This document shows positions 50,151 to 57,560 of a DNA stretch of 64,000 nucleotides, in pieces; the stretch's first letter is position 1, and each line of letters begins with the position of its first letter. The stretch covers positions 172,434 to 236,433 of the forward strand of contig NZ_JACKTL010000033.1 of the NCBI RefSeq assembly GCF_025822245.1. The letters run 5' to 3'. The notes below the pieces were generated by a model, which was given only the letters and a program-made list of their open reading frames with translations, had not been told where the DNA came from and searched no databases. The stretch comes from Mycolicibacterium hodleri. GTDB taxonomy: Bacteria > Actinomycetota > Actinomycetes > Mycobacteriales > Mycobacteriaceae. The translations under genes were made by a program, and so were the position numbers.

Positions 50151-51521
50151 GTGAACGCCGTGAGTCATCGCGCTGGCAACACCGGCGGCGACCTCGACGG
50201 GCGGGCGCCGGGGTTCGACTTCGTCGTCGAACAGCGCTACCGGCGCTTGGTCGATCACAGCCCGGATGCGATCGTCGTGCACGTCGGCGGCCGAGTGATG
50301 TACGTCAACCCGGCCGGTGTCCGCTGGATGGCTGCGGAGTCCAGCGACCAGTTGGTCGGCCATGTCATCACCGAGTTCGTCCATCCCGACTCGATCGAAC
50401 CGATGCTGGCCCGCATCGGCGATCTTCGCCAGGACGGCGACGCCTCGCAGCCCTCGGAGGCTGTGATGCTGCGCTTCGACGGCACCCTCCTCGACGTGGA
50501 GGCAGTGTCAGTGCTGACCGAGTGGGGCGGTGAGCCCGCCTACCAGGTCGTCTTCCGAGATCTGACCGACCAGAAAGCCGCGCAAGCCGAGCTACGCCGC
50601 GCCGAGCAACACTTCGCGACGGTGGTGGCCTCCCTCGACCACGGGGTCGTCGTGCTGGAACGTGACGGCCGCGTCGCGTCCGTCAACCCTGCGGCCCGAC
50701 GCATCGTCGGCGTCACGGCCGAGGTCGCGGCGAACCGCCGCCCCGCCCACCGGGGGCTGGACTTTCCCGTCTATCACGCCGACGGAAGGCCGGTTGCTGC
50801 TCAGGAGCACCCATTGGTCCAGGTCTTGCGCACCGGTGCCCCACTCAGCGGCTTCGTCTTCGGGGTGGACCGCGTCGACGACGGTCAACGGGTCTGGTTG
50901 TCGGGGAACTGTTGCCTGCTCGATCCCGGGGACCCGGCGCGTTCGGCGGTGCTCGTCTCGTTCGCCGACGTCACCGCGCAGCGACTGGCCACCGAACGTC
51001 TCACCCATCAGGCCACTCACGACTCGCTGACCGGGCTGCCCAATCGCGCCCACGCCCTCGCTCTGCTTACCGACGCGGTCCAGCGAGATGGCAGCGGCCC
51101 CGGGCTGGGCGCGGTGCTGTTCATCGACGTGGACAACCTCAAGCAGGTCAACGACAACCTCGGCCACGACGCCGGGGACGAGGTCCTGCGGATCACCGCG
51201 CAGTGCCTGCGACGCGCGGTCCGTTCCGGTGACCTCATCGCTCGATTCGGGGGCGACGAATTCATCGCCTTGCTCCGAGGTCCCATCAACCGACTCGAGC
51301 TCGCCGCGCTCGCCGACCGACTCCACGCGAGCCTGTCAGCGCAACCGGTCGCCATCAAGGGGGTGGGAATCACCATCGGAGCCAGCATCGGGATCGTCAT
51401 CCTCGACGACGACGATCCACGCGACGCCGCGCACATTCTGCGCGACGCCGACACCGCCATGTATCAAGCCAAGACCATCGGCCGCGGCACGAGCCATTTC
51501 GTCACCACCACAGCGGAGTAG
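50151..51521 (+). CDS. PAS-PAS-GGDEF diguanylate cyclase
   Basis: A 456-residue sensor. GTG 50151 follows AGAGGAG. PAS 1 spans about residues 28-140 (RRLVDHSPDAIVVHVGGRVM, then FRDLTDQ); PAS 2 spans about 150-280 (HFATVVASLDHGVVVLERDG). The cyclase domain runs from about 285 to 450, with DSLTGLPNR and the active site GGDEF at 367-371. RSGD at 358-361 lies exactly five residues before it, an intact allosteric I-site for product inhibition. No EAL domain and no membrane helices, so it is a cytoplasmic c-di-GMP synthase responding to a PAS ligand, redox state or gas. Confidence 0.9.
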   Translation: MNAVSHRAGNTGGDLDGRAPGFDFVVEQRYRRLVDHSPDAIVVHVGGRVMYVNPAGVRWMAAESSDQLVGHVITEFVHPDSIEPMLARIGDLRQDGDASQPSEAVMLRFDGTLLDVEAVSVLTEWGGEPAYQVVFRDLTDQKAAQAELRRAEQHFATVVASLDHGVVVLERDGRVASVNPAARRIVGVTAEVAANRRPAHRGLDFPVYHADGRPVAAQEHPLVQVLRTGAPLSGFVFGVDRVDDGQRVWLSGNCCLLDPGDPARSAVLVSFADVTAQRLATERLTHQATHDSLTGLPNRAHALALLTDAVQRDGSGPGLGAVLFIDVDNLKQVNDNLGHDAGDEVLRITAQCLRRAVRSGDLIARFGGDEFIALLRGPINRLELAALADRLHASLSAQPVAIKGVGITIGASIGIVILDDDDPRDAAHILRDADTAMYQAKTIGRGTSHFVTTTAE

Positions 51522-51630
51522 AGGCTATCCAGCACCACGACCACAACGGCTCTCATCCGGCAGGGCAAGGACCATCGGTGACCGAGCTGTCGGACTGGTT
51601 TCGAGCTGTGTACATGGGCCCCTTGCGGTT

Positions 51631-53250
51631 TCAGCGGGCGCGCTTGACGCGGGCCTCATCCCAGACGGGTTCGGTGGTCTCGCGGACACTGCCGTCAGCG
51701 CCGAAGACCAGGAAGCGATCGAAGGTGCGCGCAAACCATCGGTCGTGGGTGACCGCCAGCACCGTGCCCTGATACAGCTCGAGGCCTTCCTGCAAGGCCT
51801 CGGCGGACTCCAAGTCAAGGTTGTCGGTCGGCTCGTCCAGCAGCAACGCGGTCGCACCCTGTAGCTCCAGCAGCAGGATCTGGAAGCGCGCCTGCTGGCC
51901 GCCCGAGAGCTTGCCGAAGGGCTGGTCGCCCCGCTGCTCCAACTCGTAGCGCCGCAGCGCACCCATCGCCGCACCTCGGCCCTTGGCGTGCACCTCCCAC
52001 AAGATGTCGACCAAGGTGCGCTTCTCCAGCTCCGGGTGGGCGTGTGTTTGGGCGAAGAAACCGGGGACGACCCGCGCGCCAAGCTTCCACGTGCCGGTGT
52101 GGGCGACGTCCTCGCCGGCCAGCAGCCGCAGGAAATGCGACTTCCCCGAGCCGTTGGAGCCGAGCACCGCGACCCGCTCACCGTAGAAGACCTCCAGGCT
52201 GAACGGCTGCATCAGCCCGGTCAATCCCAAGTCCTGGCAGGTGACGGCGCGCAGTCCGGTGCGACCGCCGCGCAGCCGCATCGTGATCTCCTGCTTGCGG
52301 GGTGGCTCCGGCGGCGGCCCGGCCTCCTCGAACATCCGCAGCCGGGTCTGGGCCGCCGCGTACCGGGACGCCATCGCATCGCTGCGCCCTGCGTACCCGC
52401 GCATGTCCAGGACGAGCTTCTTCAGCTGAGCGTGCTTTTCGTCCCAGCGCCGGCGCAGCTCGTCGAACCGCTCGAACCGTCGCTCCCGCGCCTCGTGGAA
52501 GGACCCGAATCCGCCGCCGTGCACCCACACGTCCGAACCGCTGGGCGTGGGCTCGACGCTGACGATCGCGTCGGCGGCCACCGACAGCAGCTCCCGGTCG
52601 TGCGAGACGAAGAGCACCGTCTTGGTGGTTCTCTTCAGCTCCTCCTCCAGCCAGCGCTTGCCCGGCACGTCGAGGTAGTTGTCCGGCTCGTCGAGTAGCA
52701 ACACCTCGTCGGGGCCGCGAAGAAGCGCCTCCAGAACGAGGCGCTTCTGCTCGCCGCCGGACAGGGTTCCCACCTGCCGCCACTGACACTTGTCATAGGG
52801 CACGCCGAGGGCCGCCACCGTGCAGACGTCCCAAAGGTTCTCCGAGTCGTAGCCGCCGGCGTCACCCCAGTCGCTCAGCGCCCGTGCATACGCCATCTGC
52901 GCGGCCTCGTCGTCGCGTGTCATGATCGCCAACTCCGCGACGTCGACGGCCTTCGCCGCCGCCACGACGGACGGGCGAGCGACCGCGACGAGCAGGTCGC
53001 GGACCGTCCGGTCGTCACGCACCGAACCGATGAATTGGGGCATCACGCCAAGGCCACCGCTGGTGGTGATCGTGCCCTCGTCGGGCTGCAGCTCCCCGAC
53101 CACCAGACGCATCAGCGTGGACTTTCCGGCCCCGTTCGGACCGACCAGGGCCATCGTCGCGCCCTGCTCGACCCGGAAACTCGCGTCCGCCAACAACAGC
53201 CGCCCATCAGGCAGGTAGTAGTCAACGTGCGCGACCTCCAGGTGACCCAT
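51631..53250 (-). CDS. ABC-F family ATPase
   Basis: A 539-residue soluble protein with two ABC ATPase domains and no membrane part, starting MGHLEVAHVDYYLPDGRLLL. Domain 1 has GPNGAGKST, LSGGEQKRLVLEALL and LLLDEPDNYLD; domain 2 has GSNGSGKSH, LSGGQQARFQILLLEL and LLLDEPTDNLD. Between them lies a charged linker (FDELRRRWDEKHAQLKKLVL) that in ABC-F factors reaches into the ribosome. GKSH in the second Walker A replaces the usual GKST. Possible roles are translation factor or ribosome protection against antibiotics. It converges on the cyclase. Confidence 0.88.
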   Translation of the reverse strand: MGHLEVAHVDYYLPDGRLLLADASFRVEQGATMALVGPNGAGKSTLMRLVVGELQPDEGTITTSGGLGVMPQFIGSVRDDRTVRDLLVAVARPSVVAAAKAVDVAELAIMTRDDEAAQMAYARALSDWGDAGGYDSENLWDVCTVAALGVPYDKCQWRQVGTLSGGEQKRLVLEALLRGPDEVLLLDEPDNYLDVPGKRWLEEELKRTTKTVLFVSHDRELLSVAADAIVSVEPTPSGSDVWVHGGGFGSFHEARERRFERFDELRRRWDEKHAQLKKLVLDMRGYAGRSDAMASRYAAAQTRLRMFEEAGPPPEPPRKQEITMRLRGGRTGLRAVTCQDLGLTGLMQPFSLEVFYGERVAVLGSNGSGKSHFLRLLAGEDVAHTGTWKLGARVVPGFFAQTHAHPELEKRTLVDILWEVHAKGRGAAMGALRRYELEQRGDQPFGKLSGGQQARFQILLLELQGATALLLDEPTDNLDLESAEALQEGLELYQGTVLAVTHDRWFARTFDRFLVFGADGSVRETTEPVWDEARVKRAR

Positions 53251-53350
53251 CGTCCCATCGTTGCCTACGCACTGGTCCGACGACGAAGGAGACACCGCGT
53301 CGTCGGAGACGACTACCTGCGGGCCGGAGCGCGGGCCCATAGACTTGCCG

Positions 53351-53430
53351 ATGATGTGGCAGCTGACCCGCGACGACCTCGACACGCTGGCCATCGGCGC
53401 GGCGCTGTTAGGCTCCGGCGGCGGGGGGGC
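53351..53430 (+). pseudogene. N-terminal remnant of a DUF917 gene
   Basis: Twenty-seven codons from ATG 53351 read MWQLTRDDLDTLAIGAALLG followed by SGGGG, the start of DUF917 (hydantoinase-associated) proteins. Similarity stops at the G-run near 53421-53429, and the frame then enters unrelated sequence and the next remnant. Confidence 0.6.
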
Positions 53431-53584
53431 AACCGTATTGGTTCAGCGCGTTGGCCGTGCACGCGTTCGGCGACCGCGCCTTATCTGGTTGACGAACTTG
53501 GTCCGTTGCAACGGATCTCGAGAATACGCCCAGTCAGCGTTGACCGGGCTTTCCCCGCTGCGCTCGGTGACGCCGTGGCGTAGC

Positions 53585-53815
53585 GGGCTGCGGGACGCGC
53601 ACCGCCTGCCGGGAATTCCCGCAGTGTTGATCCACGGGCGACTGGACCTGTCCGGTCCGTTGCTCACCGCATGGGAACTCGCTCAAGCCTGGCCGAACGC
53701 CGACCTGCAGATCATCGAGGACACCGGCCACACCGGCCACACCGGCAGCCCCGCCATGGGCGCCGCGGTCATCGACGCCATCGCCAGGTTCCACCCGACG
53801 CGTTCTCACTTCTAG
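53585..53815 (+). pseudogene. C-terminal remnant of a prolyl aminopeptidase
   Basis: About 76 codons read LRDAHRLPGIPAVLIHGRLD, LLTAWELAQAWPNADLQIIE and a His-containing GHTG, then VIDAIARF. These are the final strand, catalytic Asp and His of S33 peptidases. The nucleophile half is missing. The frame is continuous with the DUF917 fragment, giving a chimeric reading frame. CACACCGGC repeats make the odd HTGHTGHTG. Confidence 0.65.
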
Positions 53816-53867
53816 ATATTCGAGGTCGATCGCTTCTCGTCTCAGCTGACGACCGTGTTCTGAGCGG

Positions 53868-54095
53868 TCAGTGCTGCATGGCCTTTGTGAGCATGTCGAC
53901 GATGTAGTGGGCCAATTGATCGTCGGGTTGGGCTTGGGTGGGATTGAGGATGACGACGCTGGCACCAAGGACTTTGGGTGAGGCGAAGGCCATGGTCAAG
54001 ACCTCGGTGAGTTGGGCGTAGTTCAGGCCGCGGGGGTCGGGGTAGTCGACGGCGGCGATGACATCACTGGAAAGCACGTCGAGGTCAGTTATGTA
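53868..54095 (-). pseudogene. C-terminal remnant of an arginase/agmatinase
   Basis: The minus strand reads ITDLDVLSSDVIAAVDYPDP, RGLNYAQLTEVLTMAFASPK and VLGASVVILNPTQ to a stop at 53868. DLDVL matches the DxDVxDP metal-ligand motif of ureohydrolases (with the following DP degraded), and the rest matches their last helix and strand. There is no N-terminal domain upstream. Confidence 0.65.
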
Positions 54096-54226
54096 TCTAT
54101 GGCAAGCGGGCCCGACGGATGTCGGTAGGGAGGCTCCGTTCGATAGTTCTCGTACCTGACGCGAAGCCAGTCAATCCCACATGTCTCGCATCTAGGGAAA
54201 CACCGTCATTCCCCTGGACATCGCAG

Positions 54227-54685
54227 CTAGGCGTCGTCACCAACGGCGCGCAGCGAACCGATGATGCTCTGCATAATCCGGAACGCCGCTGCACGTTCAC
54301 TGTCGGACAAGCCTGCCTGCATTCTGACTTCGACCGACCGGACCGCCACGGTCGCCTTCTCCAGCTCCCGCCGTCCCCTCGGCGTGAGCCGGGTGGGAAG
54401 AACCTTCCCCACGGGTGCCTCCGTGGGCCTGGTGACGTAACCCTCGCGTTCCAGCGCTTGCAGAAGCACGTTCATCGACTGGCGTGTCACGAAGGCTCCC
54501 CGTGCCAGCTCGGAGTTCGACAAGCCCGGTCGTTGAGCCAGCAGTTCCAGGCAGGCGTAGCGCGTTACGTTCATCCCTAGCGGTCGCAGCACCTGTTCCA
54601 TTCTTGCGCGCAAGGCGCTCGATGCCTCCTTCAGCGCGTATCCCAGTGACGTCTCCACGTTGACGCCCCCACCGTCTTGACTCAT
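54227..54685 (-). CDS. MarR family transcriptional regulator
   Basis: A 152-residue regulator; ATG 54685 starts SQDGGGVNVETSLGYALKEA. The winged helix is at residues about 45-110: NVTRYACLELLAQRPGLSNS, ELARGAFVTRQSMNVLLQAL and EREGYVTRPTEAPVGKVLPT. It is divergent from the VOC protein with a 61-bp gap that contains two identical-arm palindromes; one overlaps its own start codon, indicating tight autorepression. The pair resembles small electrophile-response modules. It is intact although surrounded by gene remnants. Confidence 0.86.
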   Translation of the reverse strand: MSQDGGGVNVETSLGYALKEASSALRARMEQVLRPLGMNVTRYACLELLAQRPGLSNSELARGAFVTRQSMNVLLQALEREGYVTRPTEAPVGKVLPTRLTPRGRRELEKATVAVRSVEVRMQAGLSDSERAAAFRIMQSIIGSLRAVGDDA

Positions 54686-54727
54686 GTCAGCATTCTGACA
54701 TATCTTTGGCGTGTCAGATAACTGACA
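54685..54727. promoter_or_regulatory. Two perfect MarR operators (TGTCAG-N4-CTGACA)
   Basis: TGTCAG-CATT-CTGACA at 54685-54700 and TGTCAG-ATAA-CTGACA at 54712-54727 have identical arms, different spacers and a 27-bp period. The first includes the first base of the MarR start codon; the second ends 19 bp before the VOC gene. This is a strong candidate for a fully defined operator pair. Confidence 0.8.
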
Positions 54728-54746
54728 CGACGAAAGGATCCGCACC

Positions 54747-55118
54747 ATGCCGGTCACCGGCCCCGACTTCATCTCATTGCAAGCGCACGACCTCGCCGCC
54801 TCCCAGGCGTTCTACGAGCAGTACCTCGGCCTCGTCCGCTCCCCGGCCGGACCACCGCACGCCGTCGTCTTCGAGACCTCGCCGATCACATTCGCCTTGC
54901 GCGACGTCGTCGCCGACGCGGACCTGGCAGCCGCCCCGCAGCCCGGCATCGGTGCCGCAATCTGGTTGCACGCCAACGACGTACAAGAAATCCACGACGC
55001 CCTCGTCGCCGACGGCCACGTGATCGTCTCACCGCCGGTCGACGGCCCCTTCGGCCGCACCTTCAGCTTCGCCGACCCCGACGGCTACCACATCACCCTC
55101 CACGACCGCACCGAATAG
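54747..55118 (+). CDS. VOC/glyoxalase family protein
   Basis: A 123-residue vicinal-oxygen-chelate protein: FISLQAHDLAASQAFYEQYL, then GIGAAIWLHANDVQEIHDAL and VDGPFGRTFSFADPDGYHIT. The paired beta-alpha-beta3 modules bind a metal in glyoxalases, dioxygenases and fosfomycin- or bleomycin-type resistance proteins. The terminal GYHITLHD carries the usual His; other metal ligands are less clear. GAAAGGATCC precedes the ATG. It is governed by the divergent MarR gene; a detoxification role is inferred. Confidence 0.82.
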   Translation: MPVTGPDFISLQAHDLAASQAFYEQYLGLVRSPAGPPHAVVFETSPITFALRDVVADADLAAAPQPGIGAAIWLHANDVQEIHDALVADGHVIVSPPVDGPFGRTFSFADPDGYHITLHDRTE

Positions 55119-55206
55119 CCCGACCGACCGACGCCAAGGGGCAGCAGGTCGCCGATCGACGTGCGCCCCCGGCAACGCCCTTTCAACGATTCGGAGGACA
55201 TAGCTC

Positions 55207-56059
55207 ATGCCCACGCTCATCTTCGGCGCGACCGGAGCCCTCGGCGGCCGCGTCCTGGACGCCCTGGTCGCGCGCGGTGTCGCCGAACGCGACGTCACTG
55301 CCGCCGGACGCAACACCGAGACGCTCGCGAACTACGGCGGCCGCGGTTTCGGCACCGCCCACGTCGACGTGTCCGACCCATCACAGGTGTCCAGGGCGGT
55401 GAAAGGGCATGATGCCGTCGTGCTCATATCCGGCACTGAGCCCGACCGGGTCGCACAACACACCAGGGTGATCGAGGCCGCGCAGAAGGCGGGGGTCGCA
55501 GAGTTTTACTACACCAGTGGGGTCCGCGCTGATGATCCCCGTTCCCGCCCAGTCGGGGCAGACCACGCGGCGACCGAGGACATTCTCCGTGGCGCGGGGT
55601 GCGCCACACGATCCCGCGCAACGGGTGGTACATCGAGAACTACGTGCCGCATTTGCGCGGCGCCGAGCACACCGGCACCTTCCCCGCCGCGGTCGGTGAC
55701 GCGGTCGTGGCACCGGGATCGCGTCGCGACTTCGCCGAGGCCCTCGCGGTCGTCATCACCACCGAGGGACACAAACGAAGACCTACAGTTTCACTAGCGA
55801 TTTCGACTACTCCTACAACGACATCGCCGCTGCGATGGGCGAGGTGCTGGGCCGCCCTGTGCAGTACACCCCGGTCACGCCGGATGCACTCCACACAATC
55901 CTGACCGGCACCGGGGTGGACTCCCCGAACGCAGACTTCTTGGTGGCACTCGACCGGTCAATCGCCACCGGCGTGCTGTCCAAGGTCTGAGACGACCTGC
56001 GCCAGCTGACTGGTCGCCCCTCCACCAGCCTGGTCGACGCACTACGCGCCACGGACTAG
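55207..56059 (+). pseudogene. NmrA/QOR2-like NAD(P)-binding oxidoreductase, multiply interrupted
   Basis: The start is good (GGAGG, MPTLIFGATGALGGRVLDAL), and the protein follows the NmrA pattern to DHAATEDILRGAG. A G is missing from the run at 55596-55599; VRHTIPRNGWYIENYVPHLR and FAEALAVVITTEGHK continue one frame over. An A is missing at 55773-55775; KTYSFTSDFDYSYNDIAAAM continues in the third frame to TGA 55988-55990. Beyond that stop DDLRQLTGRPSTSLVDALRA still aligns to a TAG at 56057. Two homopolymer losses could be sequencing errors; the in-frame TGA could not be an indel. Confidence 0.82.
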
Positions 56060-56084
56060 TCGACGCACTACGCGCCACGGACTA
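56033..56084. repeat. 26-bp perfect tandem repeat at the end of the NmrA-like pseudogene
   Basis: The sequence GTCGACGCACTACGCGCC plus eight bases (56033-56058) is repeated exactly at 56059-56084. The first copy encodes the end of the gene (VDALRATD) with its stop; the second lies outside it. A recent duplication, possibly linked to the adjacent IS3 remnant. Confidence 0.9.
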
Positions 56085-56177
56085 AAGGGCGACGACGAAC
56101 CGCCTCGCACTGGTCGTGGGCGACGAGCGTGCAAGCAGCCAGGCAGCACGCCTGCTCGATGCCCGCATGCCGTTGTC

Positions 56178-56440
56178 GTCGATGGGAAGGCAGTCGAGAT
56201 CGCGTCGATGATCGACGAACACCCGCGATTCTCTGTTGCGAGACGGCATTGTCCGCCGCCGGCCGTACTCCGATGATGTAGCGGATGGACAAGGGCGCGG
56301 AGTTGATGTCTCAAGCGCTGCAACGGTTTATGGGGCAAGGGTCGGGATGCGCCACATCCCGACGGGTACCTCGTGGAACAACGGCTACATTGAACGACCA
56401 GATTCGGGAGGAGTGCCTCAACCGCGACCACCAGTCTCGT
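56178..56440 (+). mobile_element. Degraded IS3-family transposase (orfB) remnant
   Basis: VDGKAVEIASMIDEHPRFS, then in a second frame MDKGAELMSQALQRFMG, then GTSWNNGYIE and REECLNRDHQSR in further frames, reproduce the order of an IS3 orfB integrase (VEIASMIDEHTR, MDNGPE, ALQRF, GTPWNNGYIES, RKECLN). The catalytic Asp is in MDKGAE. At least three frameshifts and no ends or orfA are visible, so it cannot move. Confidence 0.75.
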
Positions 56441-56625
56441 TTCGTGATTGTGATGCAGTTCCACGGCATCCCGCCCGCAAGGCACTAGACCGCCCCAAAG
56501 TATCTGTACTGCAGTAGTTCTTGGAGATGCCGTCCTATGCGCCGCCCCAGGGTCTGAAGCCATCAGTGGATGCGTCGCACGCGTTAACCCCGTTCGCGGT
56601 AGCCAGGCCCCCACAGCGTCCAAAT

Positions 56626-56801
56626 ACTGCCGCTCTTGACGCACTCAGGCACCGTGCCATCGATGCCCGCCCGGCGCGCGATCTCGATGAGCTGGGCATC
56701 GGTGGGAACGTCGCGCCTGTCTCGCTGAGCTGTTGGGCATATAGAGCGCCGTGGAAGCGGCGGAACGCCGGCTTGCCGGAAGTGGCGTCCGCGTCGGCCA
56801 C
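56626..56801 (-). pseudogene. Remnant of a DsbA-like thioredoxin-domain protein
   Basis: On the minus strand, VADADATSGKPAFRRFHGAL and YAQQLSETGATFP read in one frame, and TDAQLIEIARRAGIDGTVPE and CVKSG in another, with a single-base shift near 56704. Together they match the middle helical insertion and last Cys-containing helix of actinobacterial DsbA-family proteins. The CxxC active-site part is missing. Confidence 0.6.
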
Positions 56802-56947
56802 GCAGTGAGAACCCCCTTCCAGCCGCACTGAGAACCACGGCCACACCGCTCCGGCCCCCGCAGCGCCTCGCCGCTGCCTTGGTCTCCTGCAGGCCGCACC
56901 CGCTCACTCGGCGGCTTCGGCATTCTGCAAGGTCTAGCGTGGGCGCA

Positions 56948-57316
56948 ATGGGTTTGTTCAGCCATGAGGAGTTCCGCGACCCGGACGAGGGCGTTGCTGG
57001 CGGCGCTAGTGGTGGGGCCGTTGAGAGGGCTCGCCGTGCTGTTGTTGACGAATTCGGATCAGATCATCCGGTGGTCGTTGGTCCGGGGTTACCGCCCGAG
57101 GATGGTTCTTGCGGTCAGTTCGCCGTGCAGTTTCACGTGTCGACGTCAATGCTGGTCGGGTTGAAACGTATTGCTGATATGCGCGGGGTCAGCGTGACGG
57201 AGGTGTGCCGGCAGGTTATCGGTGTGTTTGTCGCCCAGCAGGAAGGCGAATTGGGTGCGTTGCTCGCTGCCGAGGCCGAGGCGGCGGACTACCGGCCGAG
57301 TTTGGGTGAGGCATAG
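56948..57316 (+). CDS. Hypothetical protein with ribbon-helix-helix-like C-terminal half
   Basis: A 122-residue protein from ATG 56948 (GLFSHEEFRDPDEGVAGGAS). I do not recognise the N-terminal half. Residues about 65-105 read FAVQFHVSTSMLVGLKRIAD, MRGVSVTEVCRQVIGVFVAQ, which has the strand-helix-helix spacing of CopG/Arc-type DNA-binding proteins. The Ala/Glu-rich tail is helical. It stands alone between the remnant region and dnaB, so it could be a lone antitoxin-like or plasmid-derived regulator. Coding status is supported by sustained codon bias. Confidence 0.5.
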   Translation: MGLFSHEEFRDPDEGVAGGASGGAVERARRAVVDEFGSDHPVVVGPGLPPEDGSCGQFAVQFHVSTSMLVGLKRIADMRGVSVTEVCRQVIGVFVAQQEGELGALLAAEAEAADYRPSLGEA

Positions 57317-57560
57317 GCGCACCCTGCTTGGGGTGGGTCACTCGGACAGTGTCGTCGGCCGCCACTCAGATCGGCGTCGGTCCGAAACGCCCGGCAGGCA
57401 GCTTCCGCGGGAGTGGTCCATCCCCGGGCGCTGATCAGCGGCCGGCCACCAGTGCTACCGCTGGCTCGATGGGCGGAATCTCATTCAGATAGCCAATTGG
57501 ACATCAGATGGACATTTCATTTGAGAACTGGAAATCAAACCTGAGAAGTTTACGGAGACC

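Noticed and set aside
53261..53815. A 184-codon intact gene
   Set aside because: Its start resembles DUF917 and its end resembles a prolyl aminopeptidase, with unrelated sequence between; it is a chance join of two remnants.
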